Source: Alphaproteobacteria bacterium (GTDB taxonomy: Bacteria > Pseudomonadota > Alphaproteobacteria > Rs-D84). From it: 5,111 nucleotides of DNA. The stretch is from the NCBI GenBank assembly GCA_017936185.1, contig JAGBGA010000050.1:1-5111 (forward strand), given 5' to 3'. Under the pieces are notes generated by a model. It saw nothing but the letters and a program-made list of their open reading frames with translations. It did not search any database and had not been told where the DNA came from. This document shows, in pieces, positions 1 through 5,108 of the stretch. Position numbers and translations under genes: made by a program. Position 1 is the stretch's first letter; every line of letters begins with the position of its first letter.

Positions 1-35
1 CATGCAAGTACTCTACCAGGCTGAGCTACACCCCG
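1..35 (-). tRNA. tRNA-Pro, probably GGG anticodon (5' half only, cut by window edge)
   Basis: Read on the minus strand, this is the 5' half of a tRNA: acceptor strand CGGGGTG, then TA, D-stem GCTC, D-loop AGCCTGGTA, D-stem GAGT, A26, anticodon stem CTTGC and the first loop bases A-T-G. The D arm pairs apart from one G-T wobble. An acceptor strand that begins with C, together with the AGCCTGGTA D-loop, is typical of bacterial tRNA-Pro. A loop starting A32-U33-G34 fits the ATGGGGT loop of tRNA-Pro(GGG). The 3' half lies outside the window, so only G34 of the anticodon is visible and the isotype is inferred. Initiator tRNA has a similar D-loop but should have C34, which excludes it here. Confidence 0.85.
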
Positions 36-50
36 ACAAACGTCTTTTAT

Positions 51-78
51 ATTATATTCAATGTTATAAAATTACAAA
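51..78 (-). promoter_or_regulatory. Promoter of the tRNA-Pro gene
   Basis: On the minus strand a perfect -10 box TATAAT (51-56) lies 16 nt downstream of a -35-like TTTGTA (73-78). The -10 ends 15 nt before the mature tRNA 5' end at 35, so transcription should start around 43-44 and leave a leader of about 8-9 nt for RNase P to remove. The -10 and its distance to the tRNA are seen directly; use by the housekeeping sigma factor is inferred. Confidence 0.6.
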
Positions 79-104
79 TACTTTTTTCTGGGAAAAGACG
101 CGTA

Positions 105-133
105 TTGTATATTTTGCACCCAACATATATCAT
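105..133 (+). promoter_or_regulatory. Promoter of the small Cys/Lys-rich protein gene
   Basis: A -35-like TTGTAT (105-110) and a -10 TATCAT (128-133, five of six consensus bases) are separated by exactly 17 nt. Transcription would start near 140 and give a 5' leader of about 44 nt before the ATG at 184. It lies back to back with the tRNA promoter in the 148-bp intergenic region 36-183. I see no other convincing element in that region. Confidence 0.5.
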
Positions 134-183
134 TTTTACGTCCGGACAAAAAAAACTAACATAACAACCAAAAGGAAATAAAT

Positions 184-285
184 ATGTCAAAATCCGAAAA
201 CAAACAGGGAAAATGCAAAAACTGTGGCAACATGCACGACAAAGAATGTAAAGACAAAAACAAAACGTCAACATGTGACAAATAA
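184..285 (+). CDS. 33-aa Lys-rich small protein with a zinc-knuckle-like Cys/His cluster
   Basis: The ATG at 184 follows a clear Shine-Dalgarno AAGGA (172-176) with a 7-nt spacer, and the frame runs to TAA at 283-285. A promoter lies upstream and a strong terminator starts at the stop codon, so this looks like a complete one-gene unit. The protein is almost entirely polar, with many Lys, Asn and Asp and no hydrophobic stretch, so it should be cytoplasmic and largely unfolded without a ligand. Its centre is C11-x2-C14-G-x2-H18-x3-C22, with a further C31. This resembles a CCHC zinc knuckle (C-x2-C-x4-H-x4-C) with each of the last two spacers one residue shorter. Metal binding is an inference; nucleic-acid binding is possible given the basic charge. 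I do not recognise a named family. Metallothionein-like metal storage is an alternative. The gene call rests on SD, promoter, terminator and the Cys pattern, not on homology. Confidence 0.65.
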   Translation: MSKSENKQGKCKNCGNMHDKECKDKNKTSTCDK

Positions 286-312
286 AAAATCCCCCATTTT
301 GGGGGATTTTTT
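284..312. terminator. Bidirectional intrinsic terminator between convergent genes
   Basis: A perfect 12-bp stem pairs 284-295 (six A, T, five C) with 301-312 (five G, A, six T) around a 5-nt ATTTT loop. The plus strand ends in a T-run to 313, and the A-run at 284-289 supplies the equivalent T-run on the minus strand. The hairpin can therefore end both the small plus-strand gene and the minus-strand M23 peptidase gene. Two bases of the TAA at 283-285 and the first base of the opposing stop at 312-314 fall within the stem, so the two reading frames end only 26 nt apart. Confidence 0.9.
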
Positions 313-1571
313 TAAAGTTGAATATACATATTTGGGCTTTTTTCCAACTGCTTGATACCATCATCCAACAGTTCGCGATATTCCAAAAACTTCTTTTTAT
401 CATCTTTGCCCAAATTGCTGATTGCAGGCAATTTCACCGTCATCGGGTTGACATGCACCCCATCTTTGATAATTTCATAGTGTAAATGTGGCCCTGTTGA
501 ATATCCAGTTGAACCAACATATCCAATTGTTTGTCCTTGGCGTACATTTGTTCCAACATTTACCCCCTTGGCGAACTTTGACATATGCGCATAAAGCGTT
601 TCAAACGAACCATTGTGGCGTATTTTTACAAAGTTTCCATGCCCACGATTATAGCTGCGCGCGACAACACGCCCGGCCCCGGCGGCGGGAATTGGTGTCC
701 CGGTCGACGCACGAAAATCGACACCTTTGTGTGCGCGTGTATATCCCAACACCGGATGTTTACGATTTTTTGAAAACTTGCTGGTAATCTTGGCATTATT
801 AATCGGCGTACGCTTCAAAGACTTAATCGCCCCATTTCCATTTTCGTCATAGTATCCGGCACTGCCATCAGCCTTTCTGAACCGATACATTTTTACATTA
901 CCACGCAACGCATCAAACGACACCGCCAATACGCGCCCATTATCAATCTTTTTTCCATCTGAAAAGTTTTCTTCATAAAGCACAGAAAACTTTTGTCCCG
1001 CGCGCACATCACGTTCAAAGTCCATTTCAAATGCCAACAAATCATAAACATCGGCCAATATTCCCGCCGGAATACCTGCCCTTTGTCCGGCAAGATAAAA
1101 ACTGTCCCCATCTTGGATTTGTCCAGTTTTGTATACCGCCCGCGTATCACGTTCAATATCAACCGTCTTGCAATCCCACGCGCCCGAATCATTACATGTT
1201 AATTCAACCTGGCGCCATGGGGACGGAATAACAACAATCTTGGACACCGGCGCATCATCTGTATTGCGCACAAATTCCAATTTATCCCGATCGGCACGAA
1301 GTGTTGTAATTTCTGCTTCTTTCTTCAGCACCGCCGCAATTGCATTCACATCACTGTGTGTCAAACCCTGGGCGGTCAACAATTCAGACAGCGTATCACC
1401 CGACGCCACCATAACAACAGACTTGCACTCATTCAATGCAGTATTGCGAATTTGCGCCGGCGTACGCTTGGTCGCGACCAAAAAAATTGCAACCAAACTA
1501 AGCAGGACAGCCAACGCCATAACCATACGTGTCAGGTTTGCGGTATTTATAATATCTTTTGCTTTTTTCAT
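312..1571 (-). CDS. Membrane-anchored M23 family peptidoglycan endopeptidase (MepM-like)
   Basis: The predicted protein has 419 residues. It has a short cytoplasmic start, one membrane segment at about 15-33, and a LysM/OapA-like region near 56-83 (SGDTLSELLTAQGL). A middle domain at about 145-250, typical of MepM/YebA-type proteins, contains FERDVRAGQKFSVLYEE. The C-terminal M23 (LytM) domain covers about 262-381. Zinc ligands are H281 and D285 (HKGVD) and H364 (HLH); H329 (YAHM) and H362 are the other conserved His residues, so the enzyme looks active. The family cuts cross-link peptides in murein so that new strands can be inserted; the catalytic domain should face the periplasm. A 38-residue tail with many charged residues follows. 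I chose the ATG at 1571 over one 19 codons upstream. It gives a normal N-terminus ahead of the membrane segment, it sits 7 nt after a TATAAT, and the upstream extension runs into the divergent prmC gene. No Shine-Dalgarno is present. Family assignment is secure; exact cross-link specificity is inferred. Confidence 0.93.
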   Translation of the reverse strand: MKKAKDIINTANLTRMVMALAVLLSLVAIFLVATKRTPAQIRNTALNECKSVVMVASGDTLSELLTAQGLTHSDVNAIAAVLKKEAEITTLRADRDKLEFVRNTDDAPVSKIVVIPSPWRQVELTCNDSGAWDCKTVDIERDTRAVYKTGQIQDGDSFYLAGQRAGIPAGILADVYDLLAFEMDFERDVRAGQKFSVLYEENFSDGKKIDNGRVLAVSFDALRGNVKMYRFRKADGSAGYYDENGNGAIKSLKRTPINNAKITSKFSKNRKHPVLGYTRAHKGVDFRASTGTPIPAAGAGRVVARSYNRGHGNFVKIRHNGSFETLYAHMSKFAKGVNVGTNVRQGQTIGYVGSTGYSTGPHLHYEIIKDGVHVNPMTVKLPAISNLGKDDKKKFLEYRELLDDGIKQLEKSPNMYIQL

Positions 1572-1607
1572 AGCACCGATTATAATGGCTTTATGAAAAT
1601 AAATCAA
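1559..1607. promoter_or_regulatory. Divergent promoter with one shared symmetric -10 box and leaderless starts on both sides
   Basis: The octamer ATTATAAT (1579-1586) contains TATAAT on the plus strand (1581-1586) and on the minus strand (1584-1579). Minus direction: -35 TTGATT (1607-1602), 17-nt spacer, TATAAT, then 7 nt to the ATG at 1571. Plus direction: -35-like TTGCTT (1559-1564), 16-nt spacer, TATAAT, then 6 nt to the ATG at 1593. Transcription normally begins about 7 nt after the -10, so both mRNAs should begin at or within a base of their ATG. Neither start has a Shine-Dalgarno. The two ATGs are 21 bp apart, so RNA polymerase can serve only one direction at a time. The minus -35 lies inside prmC and the plus -35 inside the M23 gene. 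Motifs are seen directly; leaderless transcription is inferred. Confidence 0.7.
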
Positions 1608-2375
1608 GCATTCACAATCTTGCAACATGCCGGTGGCATTCGTGCCGCCCGCATAATCACCGAAAAGTACAAGAAAATTTCTTGGATAAAAACGATGTAT
1701 TTTTCACATCTTTTACGTCGTGGCGTGCCGGTTGCAAAAATCATTCACGAAAAATGGTTTTTTGGCTTAAAGTTTTATACAAACACCCACACACTTGACC
1801 CGCGCCCCGACACAGAAACATTGGTTTCATCGGTTATATCTGATTATAATTACGAAAAATTTCCACCACGAATACTTGACCTTGGCACTGGAACCGGATG
1901 CATAATATGCGCACTTGTCAAAAACATTCATGGCGCATCGGGTGTTGCAGTGGACAAGTCGCGTCGTGCATTACATGTTGCGCGAAAAAACATCCATCAA
2001 ATGGACATGACGGACAAAATAAAAACCATACGCACCACATTTGACCGTCCATATAACTTTGGCGAACAGTTTGATGTCATTGTATCAAACCCGCCATACA
2101 TTGCCAAGAACGACCCCCGCGTAAATGACGCCGCCACACACGACCCATCAATTGCGCTTTACGCCGACGAAAATGGATTAAGCGCATATAAATCAATTGC
2201 AAACAACGCAAAGCATTGGTTAAAAGACGACGGCAAACTGTACCTTGAAATCGGCATTGACCAAGCGACCGATATAAAAAACATATTTTTATCCAACGGT
2301 TGGAATTTATGCCGAAACGAATACGACCTTGGCGGCATTGAACGCGTATTGATATTTGAAAAGGCCCGCCCATGA
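1593..2375 (+). CDS. prmC: Peptide chain release factor N5-glutamine methyltransferase PrmC
   Basis: The predicted protein has 260 residues. PrmC uses S-adenosylmethionine to methylate the glutamine of the GGQ motif in release factors RF1 and RF2, which speeds translation termination in the cytoplasm. Visible hallmarks are RRGVPVAKIIHEKWFFGLKF (42-61), RPDTETLV (71-78), the SAM-binding DLGTGTG (96-102) and the substrate-glutamine motif NPPYI (166-170). The N-terminal helical part before RPDTE is about 70 residues, some 20 fewer than in E. coli as I remember it, and lacks a recognisable DAELLL-type helix; the catalytic part looks intact. The ATG at 1593 was chosen because it sits 6 nt after TATAAT. 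The frame extends upstream but only across the promoter and into the opposite gene. There is no Shine-Dalgarno, so translation is probably leaderless. The usual partner prfA is not adjacent. The stop overlaps the next gene's start (ATGA). Confidence 0.93.
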   Translation: MKINQAFTILQHAGGIRAARIITEKYKKISWIKTMYFSHLLRRGVPVAKIIHEKWFFGLKFYTNTHTLDPRPDTETLVSSVISDYNYEKFPPRILDLGTGTGCIICALVKNIHGASGVAVDKSRRALHVARKNIHQMDMTDKIKTIRTTFDRPYNFGEQFDVIVSNPPYIAKNDPRVNDAATHDPSIALYADENGLSAYKSIANNAKHWLKDDGKLYLEIGIDQATDIKNIFLSNGWNLCRNEYDLGGIERVLIFEKARP

Positions 2376-2743
2376 AACAATTAACCGACCAAGACATTGC
2401 CGGCATGATTAACGAAACCTTTGCCCCCGACGACATTGAAACGCGTCGCGCGGTACGTTCGGCCCTTCATCTATCAACACGTATTCCCCACACACGCCAC
2501 ACCCCACCACTTCATGCGACACTTGATTTGCATCAAATGACCGAAGAAGAATCTTGGAACGCCATCATGGAATTGGCGCAATCTGGCACGCGCACTGCAA
2601 CAATAATAACCGGGGCCAGTGGCATATTAAAAATAAAGTTCCAACAATGGGCACGTGACAGTTTACTGGCACCATACATCGTGTCGTTTTCCCCAATTAA
2701 TAACGGCAGTTTTTCTGTAAAATTCAAAAAGAAAAACAATTAA
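2372..2743 (+). CDS. Smr-domain protein with altered core motifs
   Basis: The predicted protein has 123 residues. The start ATG overlaps the prmC stop by 4 nt (ATGA) and has an AAGG (2361-2364) with a 7-nt spacer, so it should be translated in coupling with prmC. Residues 1-45 are polar and probably act as a flexible lead. Residues 49-121 match the Smr (MutS2 C-terminal-like) fold: LDLHQMTEEESW (51-62), then IITGASGIL (78-86), and a final strand SFSVKFKKK (113-121). Smr domains bind nucleic acid and some nick or cleave it; small stand-alone versions are common in Alphaproteobacteria. Here the usual LDLHG is LDLHQ, TGKG is TGAS, and the Gly-rich motif near the end is reduced to NNGS. His54 is kept. 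Nuclease activity is therefore doubtful, and nucleic-acid binding is the safer guess. The fold is moderately secure; the cellular role is unknown. Confidence 0.75.
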   Translation: MKQLTDQDIAGMINETFAPDDIETRRAVRSALHLSTRIPHTRHTPPLHATLDLHQMTEEESWNAIMELAQSGTRTATIITGASGILKIKFQQWARDSLLAPYIVSFSPINNGSFSVKFKKKNN

Positions 2744-2754
2744 TAATATTTTTC

Positions 2755-2783
2755 ATGACTTGGGCCGAATTTTTTGCTATAAC
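2755..2783 (+). promoter_or_regulatory. Promoter of the htpX-tdk operon
   Basis: The 64-bp gap 2744-2807 holds a -35-like ATGACT (2755-2760, four of six consensus bases), a 17-nt spacer and a -10 TATAAC (2778-2783, five of six). The start would be near 2790, giving a leader of about 18 nt that includes the AGGGA ribosome site at 2797-2801. I see no terminator hairpin after the Smr gene, so read-through from prmC-smr into htpX is also possible. Confidence 0.5.
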
Positions 2784-2807
2784 CCCAAAAGAACCCAGGG
2801 ATAAAAC

Positions 2808-3752
2808 ATGGCAAAAATACAAACAATATACGACCACATTCGCAGTAATAATATCAAGACTGCGCTGTTGGTAATGCTGTTTCCATTGATATTTATTGGG
2901 CTGATATTTCTGTTTACCTGGGCGGTGACCCCACTGTCTGATGCAATAAATACAACCATATCGGTTGCCATTCCGACAATAATTGCATGCATGATATGGA
3001 TGTTAATTTCATGGGCATTTGGCGATTCTATGATGTTAAGTGCGGCGGGTGCCCACGAAATCACCGCCGACAATCGTGAATATCGCGAAATATTTCGTCG
3101 GGTTGAAAATGTTGCATTGGCGGCGGGCCTGCCAACACCACGCGTTTATATAATAGAAGACGATTCGATGAACGCATTTGCGACGGGTCGCACCCCACGC
3201 GACGCATCGGTTGCATTAACACGCGGGATAATTAATCGCCTTGACAACCTTGAACTTGACGGTGTAATTGCGCACGAATTGGCCCACATTGGCAATCGCG
3301 ACATACGTCTTGACATGTTACTTATTACCGGCGTTGGGGTAACGGTTTTCATTGCCGACATTTTGTTACGCAGTATTATATATGGCAACCACACATCATC
3401 CGACGACGACAACCGCGGCAATGGCGCATTGGTGATATTAATGGTATGGTTGGCATTTGCTGTATTTAACGTGATAATCACCCCCATTTTACGCATGGCC
3501 ATATCCCGCAATCGCGAATATGCGGCCGACGCAACCGGCGCACAAATAACCCGCAACCCTGACGCATTGGCATCTGCGCTACGTAAAATCAGCACTGATT
3601 CACGTGTTGAATGTCTTGACAAAGTAAAATCCATGTCTGCAATCTGTATTGCATCACCAATGGCGCCCCGCGAATTTGTTGGTGAATTGTTCGCGACACA
3701 CCCCCCGGTGGCCAAGCGTATTGCACGACTTGAATCGATGAATTTTAAATAA
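2808..3752 (+). CDS. htpX: Zinc metalloprotease HtpX (M48B family)
   Basis: The predicted protein has 314 residues, slightly longer than the roughly 290 usual for HtpX. HtpX is an inner-membrane protease that degrades misfolded or damaged membrane proteins alongside FtsH. Membrane segments are visible at about 18-38, 52-72, 169-190 and 206-228. The catalytic motif HELAH (156-160) gives two zinc-binding His and Glu157; the third ligand is Glu237 in SRNREYAADATGA (233-245). MNAFATG (121-127) before the active site and FATHPPVAKRIARL (295-308) near the end are typical of HtpX. The ATG at 2808 has AGGGA (2797-2801) with a 6-nt spacer. The next gene, tdk, begins 23 nt after the stop, so the two are probably co-transcribed. 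The common partner lemA is absent here. The loop at about 192-206 is very acidic (HTSSDDDNRGNG). In enterobacteria htpX responds to envelope stress; no such regulatory site is obvious here. Confidence 0.95.
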   Translation: MAKIQTIYDHIRSNNIKTALLVMLFPLIFIGLIFLFTWAVTPLSDAINTTISVAIPTIIACMIWMLISWAFGDSMMLSAAGAHEITADNREYREIFRRVENVALAAGLPTPRVYIIEDDSMNAFATGRTPRDASVALTRGIINRLDNLELDGVIAHELAHIGNRDIRLDMLLITGVGVTVFIADILLRSIIYGNHTSSDDDNRGNGALVILMVWLAFAVFNVIITPILRMAISRNREYAADATGAQITRNPDALASALRKISTDSRVECLDKVKSMSAICIASPMAPREFVGELFATHPPVAKRIARLESMNFK

Positions 3753-3775
3753 CACACAAAGGAAAGGTAACAAAA

Positions 3776-4354
3776 ATGGCAAACTTGCATTTTCACTATG
3801 GCGTAATGAGCAGTTCAAAATCCGCCGCCCTTATAATAAACGCATATAACTTTACCAAAAACGGCAATAAAACCGAAGTTATCAAACCATCATTTGACAC
3901 CCGTTTTTCCAACCAACAAATTGTTTCACGCGTTGGCATGAAATGGCCGGCCATGGCGATGCCAAATCTTGACACATACACCCCAAGTGCCGACACAAAA
4001 ATTTTGTTGGTTGATGAAGTACAATTCTTTAAGCCATCTGACATTGATAAACTGGTACAGATTGCCGACACGCAAGGCAAAATTGTAATGTGCTATGGAT
4101 TAATGGTGGACAGCAACCAAGACATATTTCCTGCATCACGCCGTTTAATCGAAGTTGGCGCCAAATTACATCGCATGGAATCGAATTGTCAAATACCGGG
4201 CTGCATGAAATTGGCGACCCATCATCTTCGTTTTGATTCTGCGGGCAACGTTATACGCTCAGGCGATCAATTTGCCCTTGGGGACAGCAACTATAAATCC
4301 GTATGTCGTTGTCACTATAACCAAATATACAACAACACCGGCAAGACCCGATAA
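3776..4354 (+). CDS. tdk: Type II thymidine kinase
   Basis: The predicted protein has 192 residues, normal for the family. It phosphorylates thymidine to dTMP in the pyrimidine salvage pathway in the cytoplasm. The Walker A motif is GVMSSSKS (9-16), the Walker B/catalytic motif DEVQF (80-84, Glu81 the probable base), and CYGLM (106-110) follows. The structural zinc site comprises C138 and C143, then C177 and H180 in VCRCHY. Two features are unusual: the Gly normally before the P-loop Lys is Ser, and the first Cys pair is spaced C-x4-C instead of the closer spacing of the E. coli enzyme. I have seen Ser in this P-loop position in other bacterial sequences annotated as Tdk, so loss of activity should not be assumed. 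The ATG at 3776 has a strong AAAGGAAAGG (3758-3767) with an 8-nt spacer. It lies 23 nt behind htpX and ends before a strong terminator. Confidence 0.93.
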   Translation: MANLHFHYGVMSSSKSAALIINAYNFTKNGNKTEVIKPSFDTRFSNQQIVSRVGMKWPAMAMPNLDTYTPSADTKILLVDEVQFFKPSDIDKLVQIADTQGKIVMCYGLMVDSNQDIFPASRRLIEVGAKLHRMESNCQIPGCMKLATHHLRFDSAGNVIRSGDQFALGDSNYKSVCRCHYNQIYNNTGKTR

Positions 4355-4402
4355 CCGCCCCACCCCATGGGGTTCAAATTCTTGGATTTGCAACACAAAT
4401 TA

Positions 4403-4426
4403 AAACACCGCCCATCGGCGGTGTTT
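4403..4426. terminator. Bidirectional intrinsic terminator between tdk and the minus-strand Cys-rich gene
   Basis: AAACACCGCC (4403-4412) pairs perfectly with GGCGGTGTTT (4417-4426) around a 4-nt CATC loop. On the minus strand the stem runs into TTTTAATTT, a fair U-tract; on the plus strand it runs into TTTAAATTTCTTG, which is weaker. The last two paired bases are also part of the opposing stop codon (4425-4427). It should end the htpX-tdk transcript from one side and the secreted-protein transcript from the other. Confidence 0.85.
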
Positions 4427-5057
4427 AAATTTCTTGTTCTGCGTTATTTTCAATCTTGGACTCAGTGTCATTTTCATGCATATCACTTACATCCACAGTA
4501 TCGTCATAAATATAATAAACAGTATCGCCTAATTTAACCTTAAATTTACGTTCTGAATTTTTATTCATTACCACTTCATTTGTTGTCGCGTTGGCAAAAA
4601 AATCTGGTACACCATCACTGTTCACATCAAAATTCAGTGCATGTTCAGTTTTTTTACTGGCACGCAAATATAACACATCATCACCAACATGCATCATATG
4701 TCCACATTGTTCAGATTCCCACATTCCCATTGGCGCAAAAGTTCCTTCTGGACACGCCACAATCCCCGCATCTTGGGATTCAGAATAAAGAAATTCACCC
4801 CCCACACAATAAGAATTTACAGGACACACAGTACACAATTCTGAATTTTTCGGCAAATAATATCCATTCATACATTTATACACAATATCATCATAAACAG
4901 GAACCATTGTAAATTCATTATCATATACGCCTGTTTTTTGATACACACACGCATTTTTAATAACAGTATTTGGCAACAGAAAATCAATATCAACATTTGC
5001 AAAGCAATTTGTTGATATTAAAATCACCGACAATAAAAACACACATAATTTATTCAA
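4425..5057 (-). CDS. Secreted Cys-rich protein with an ephrin-receptor-like region and a DxNxDG motif
   Basis: The predicted protein has 210 residues. A signal peptide occupies about 1-20 (hydrophobic 6-15), with likely cleavage after CFA; the sequence before C18 does not fit a lipobox. Seven Cys follow in the mature part (37, 62, 75, 78, 84, 102, 118). The motifs GYYLPKNSELCTVCPVNSYC (65-84) and CPEGTFAPMG (102-111) resemble the Cys-rich modules of eukaryotic ephrin-receptor/TNFR-like proteins, so periplasmic or surface disulphides are likely. DVNSDGVPD (144-152) looks like a calcium-binding loop. YYIYDDTVDV (181-190) precedes an acidic, Asn-rich tail. From memory, gut Alphaproteobacteria carry many proteins with this architecture; the function is not known to me. 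The frame starts with TTG at 5057, with AGGA 9 nt upstream. An ATG at 5067 is out of frame and stops after five codons. The gene is distinctly more AT-rich than its neighbours (one sampled 60-base line is 25% GC, against 50% in htpX). Confidence 0.75.
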   Translation of the reverse strand: MNKLCVFLLSVILISTNCFANVDIDFLLPNTVIKNACVYQKTGVYDNEFTMVPVYDDIVYKCMNGYYLPKNSELCTVCPVNSYCVGGEFLYSESQDAGIVACPEGTFAPMGMWESEQCGHMMHVGDDVLYLRASKKTEHALNFDVNSDGVPDFFANATTNEVVMNKNSERKFKVKLGDTVYYIYDDTVDVSDMHENDTESKIENNAEQEI

Positions 5058-5083
5058 AAAATCGCATCCTGGCCGGAGTTAAT

Positions 5084-5108
5084 AAAAAAACCAAAATTCA
5101 AAATTTGG
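5084..5108 (-). terminator. Possible weak terminator of a minus-strand gene beyond the window
   Basis: On the minus strand CCAAATTT (5108-5101) can pair with AATTTTGG (5098-5091) with one mismatch and a tiny TG loop, followed by a run of seven T (5090-5084). This would suit a gene ending just outside the right edge. The stem is AT-rich with only two GC pairs, so it is weak. The 54 bases from 5058 to the edge also carry the upstream region of the Cys-rich gene; TATTAA at 5087-5082 (minus) could be a poor -10, but I find no well-spaced -35. Confidence 0.3.

Noticed and set aside
1356..1592. Upstream extension of the prmC frame to an ATG at 1356
   Set aside because: These 79 codons are antisense to the M23 peptidase gene and cross the promoter; PrmC similarity begins after the ATG at 1593.
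1129..1596. 155-codon plus-strand frame inside the M23 gene
   Set aside because: It is a shadow of the minus-strand M23 frame, with no recognisable domain and no independent start signals.
1572..1628. N-terminal extension of the M23 peptidase from an ATG at 1628 (minus)
   Set aside because: It would add 19 residues across the divergent promoter and into prmC, with no SD. The ATG at 1571 gives a normal anchor and matches the promoter spacing.
2759..2783. Heat-shock (RpoH-type) promoter CTTG...CTATAAC before htpX
   Set aside because: The spacing between CTTG and CTATA is only 14 nt, too short for the alphaproteobacterial RpoH pattern; a housekeeping -35/-10 pair with a 17-nt spacer fits better.
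3146..3796. 216-codon open frame on the minus strand across htpX
   Set aside because: It is antisense to the highly conserved HtpX frame, has no SD or recognisable domain, and is explained by codon bias in htpX.
4366..4390. tRNA-like T-arm GGTTCAAATTC after tdk
   Set aside because: The flanks do not form a T-stem (G-T pairs where G-C is expected) and no acceptor or anticodon arm can be built.
4997..5015. Lipobox at C18 of the Cys-rich protein
   Set aside because: The residues before C18 are S-T-N, which does not match L-[AS]-[GA]-C; cleavage by signal peptidase I after CFA is more likely.
5050..5067. Five-codon upstream frame MRFFE as a leader-peptide gene
   Set aside because: No well-spaced SD precedes its ATG and there is no attenuator structure; it is discussed only as a start-site puzzle for the Cys-rich gene.
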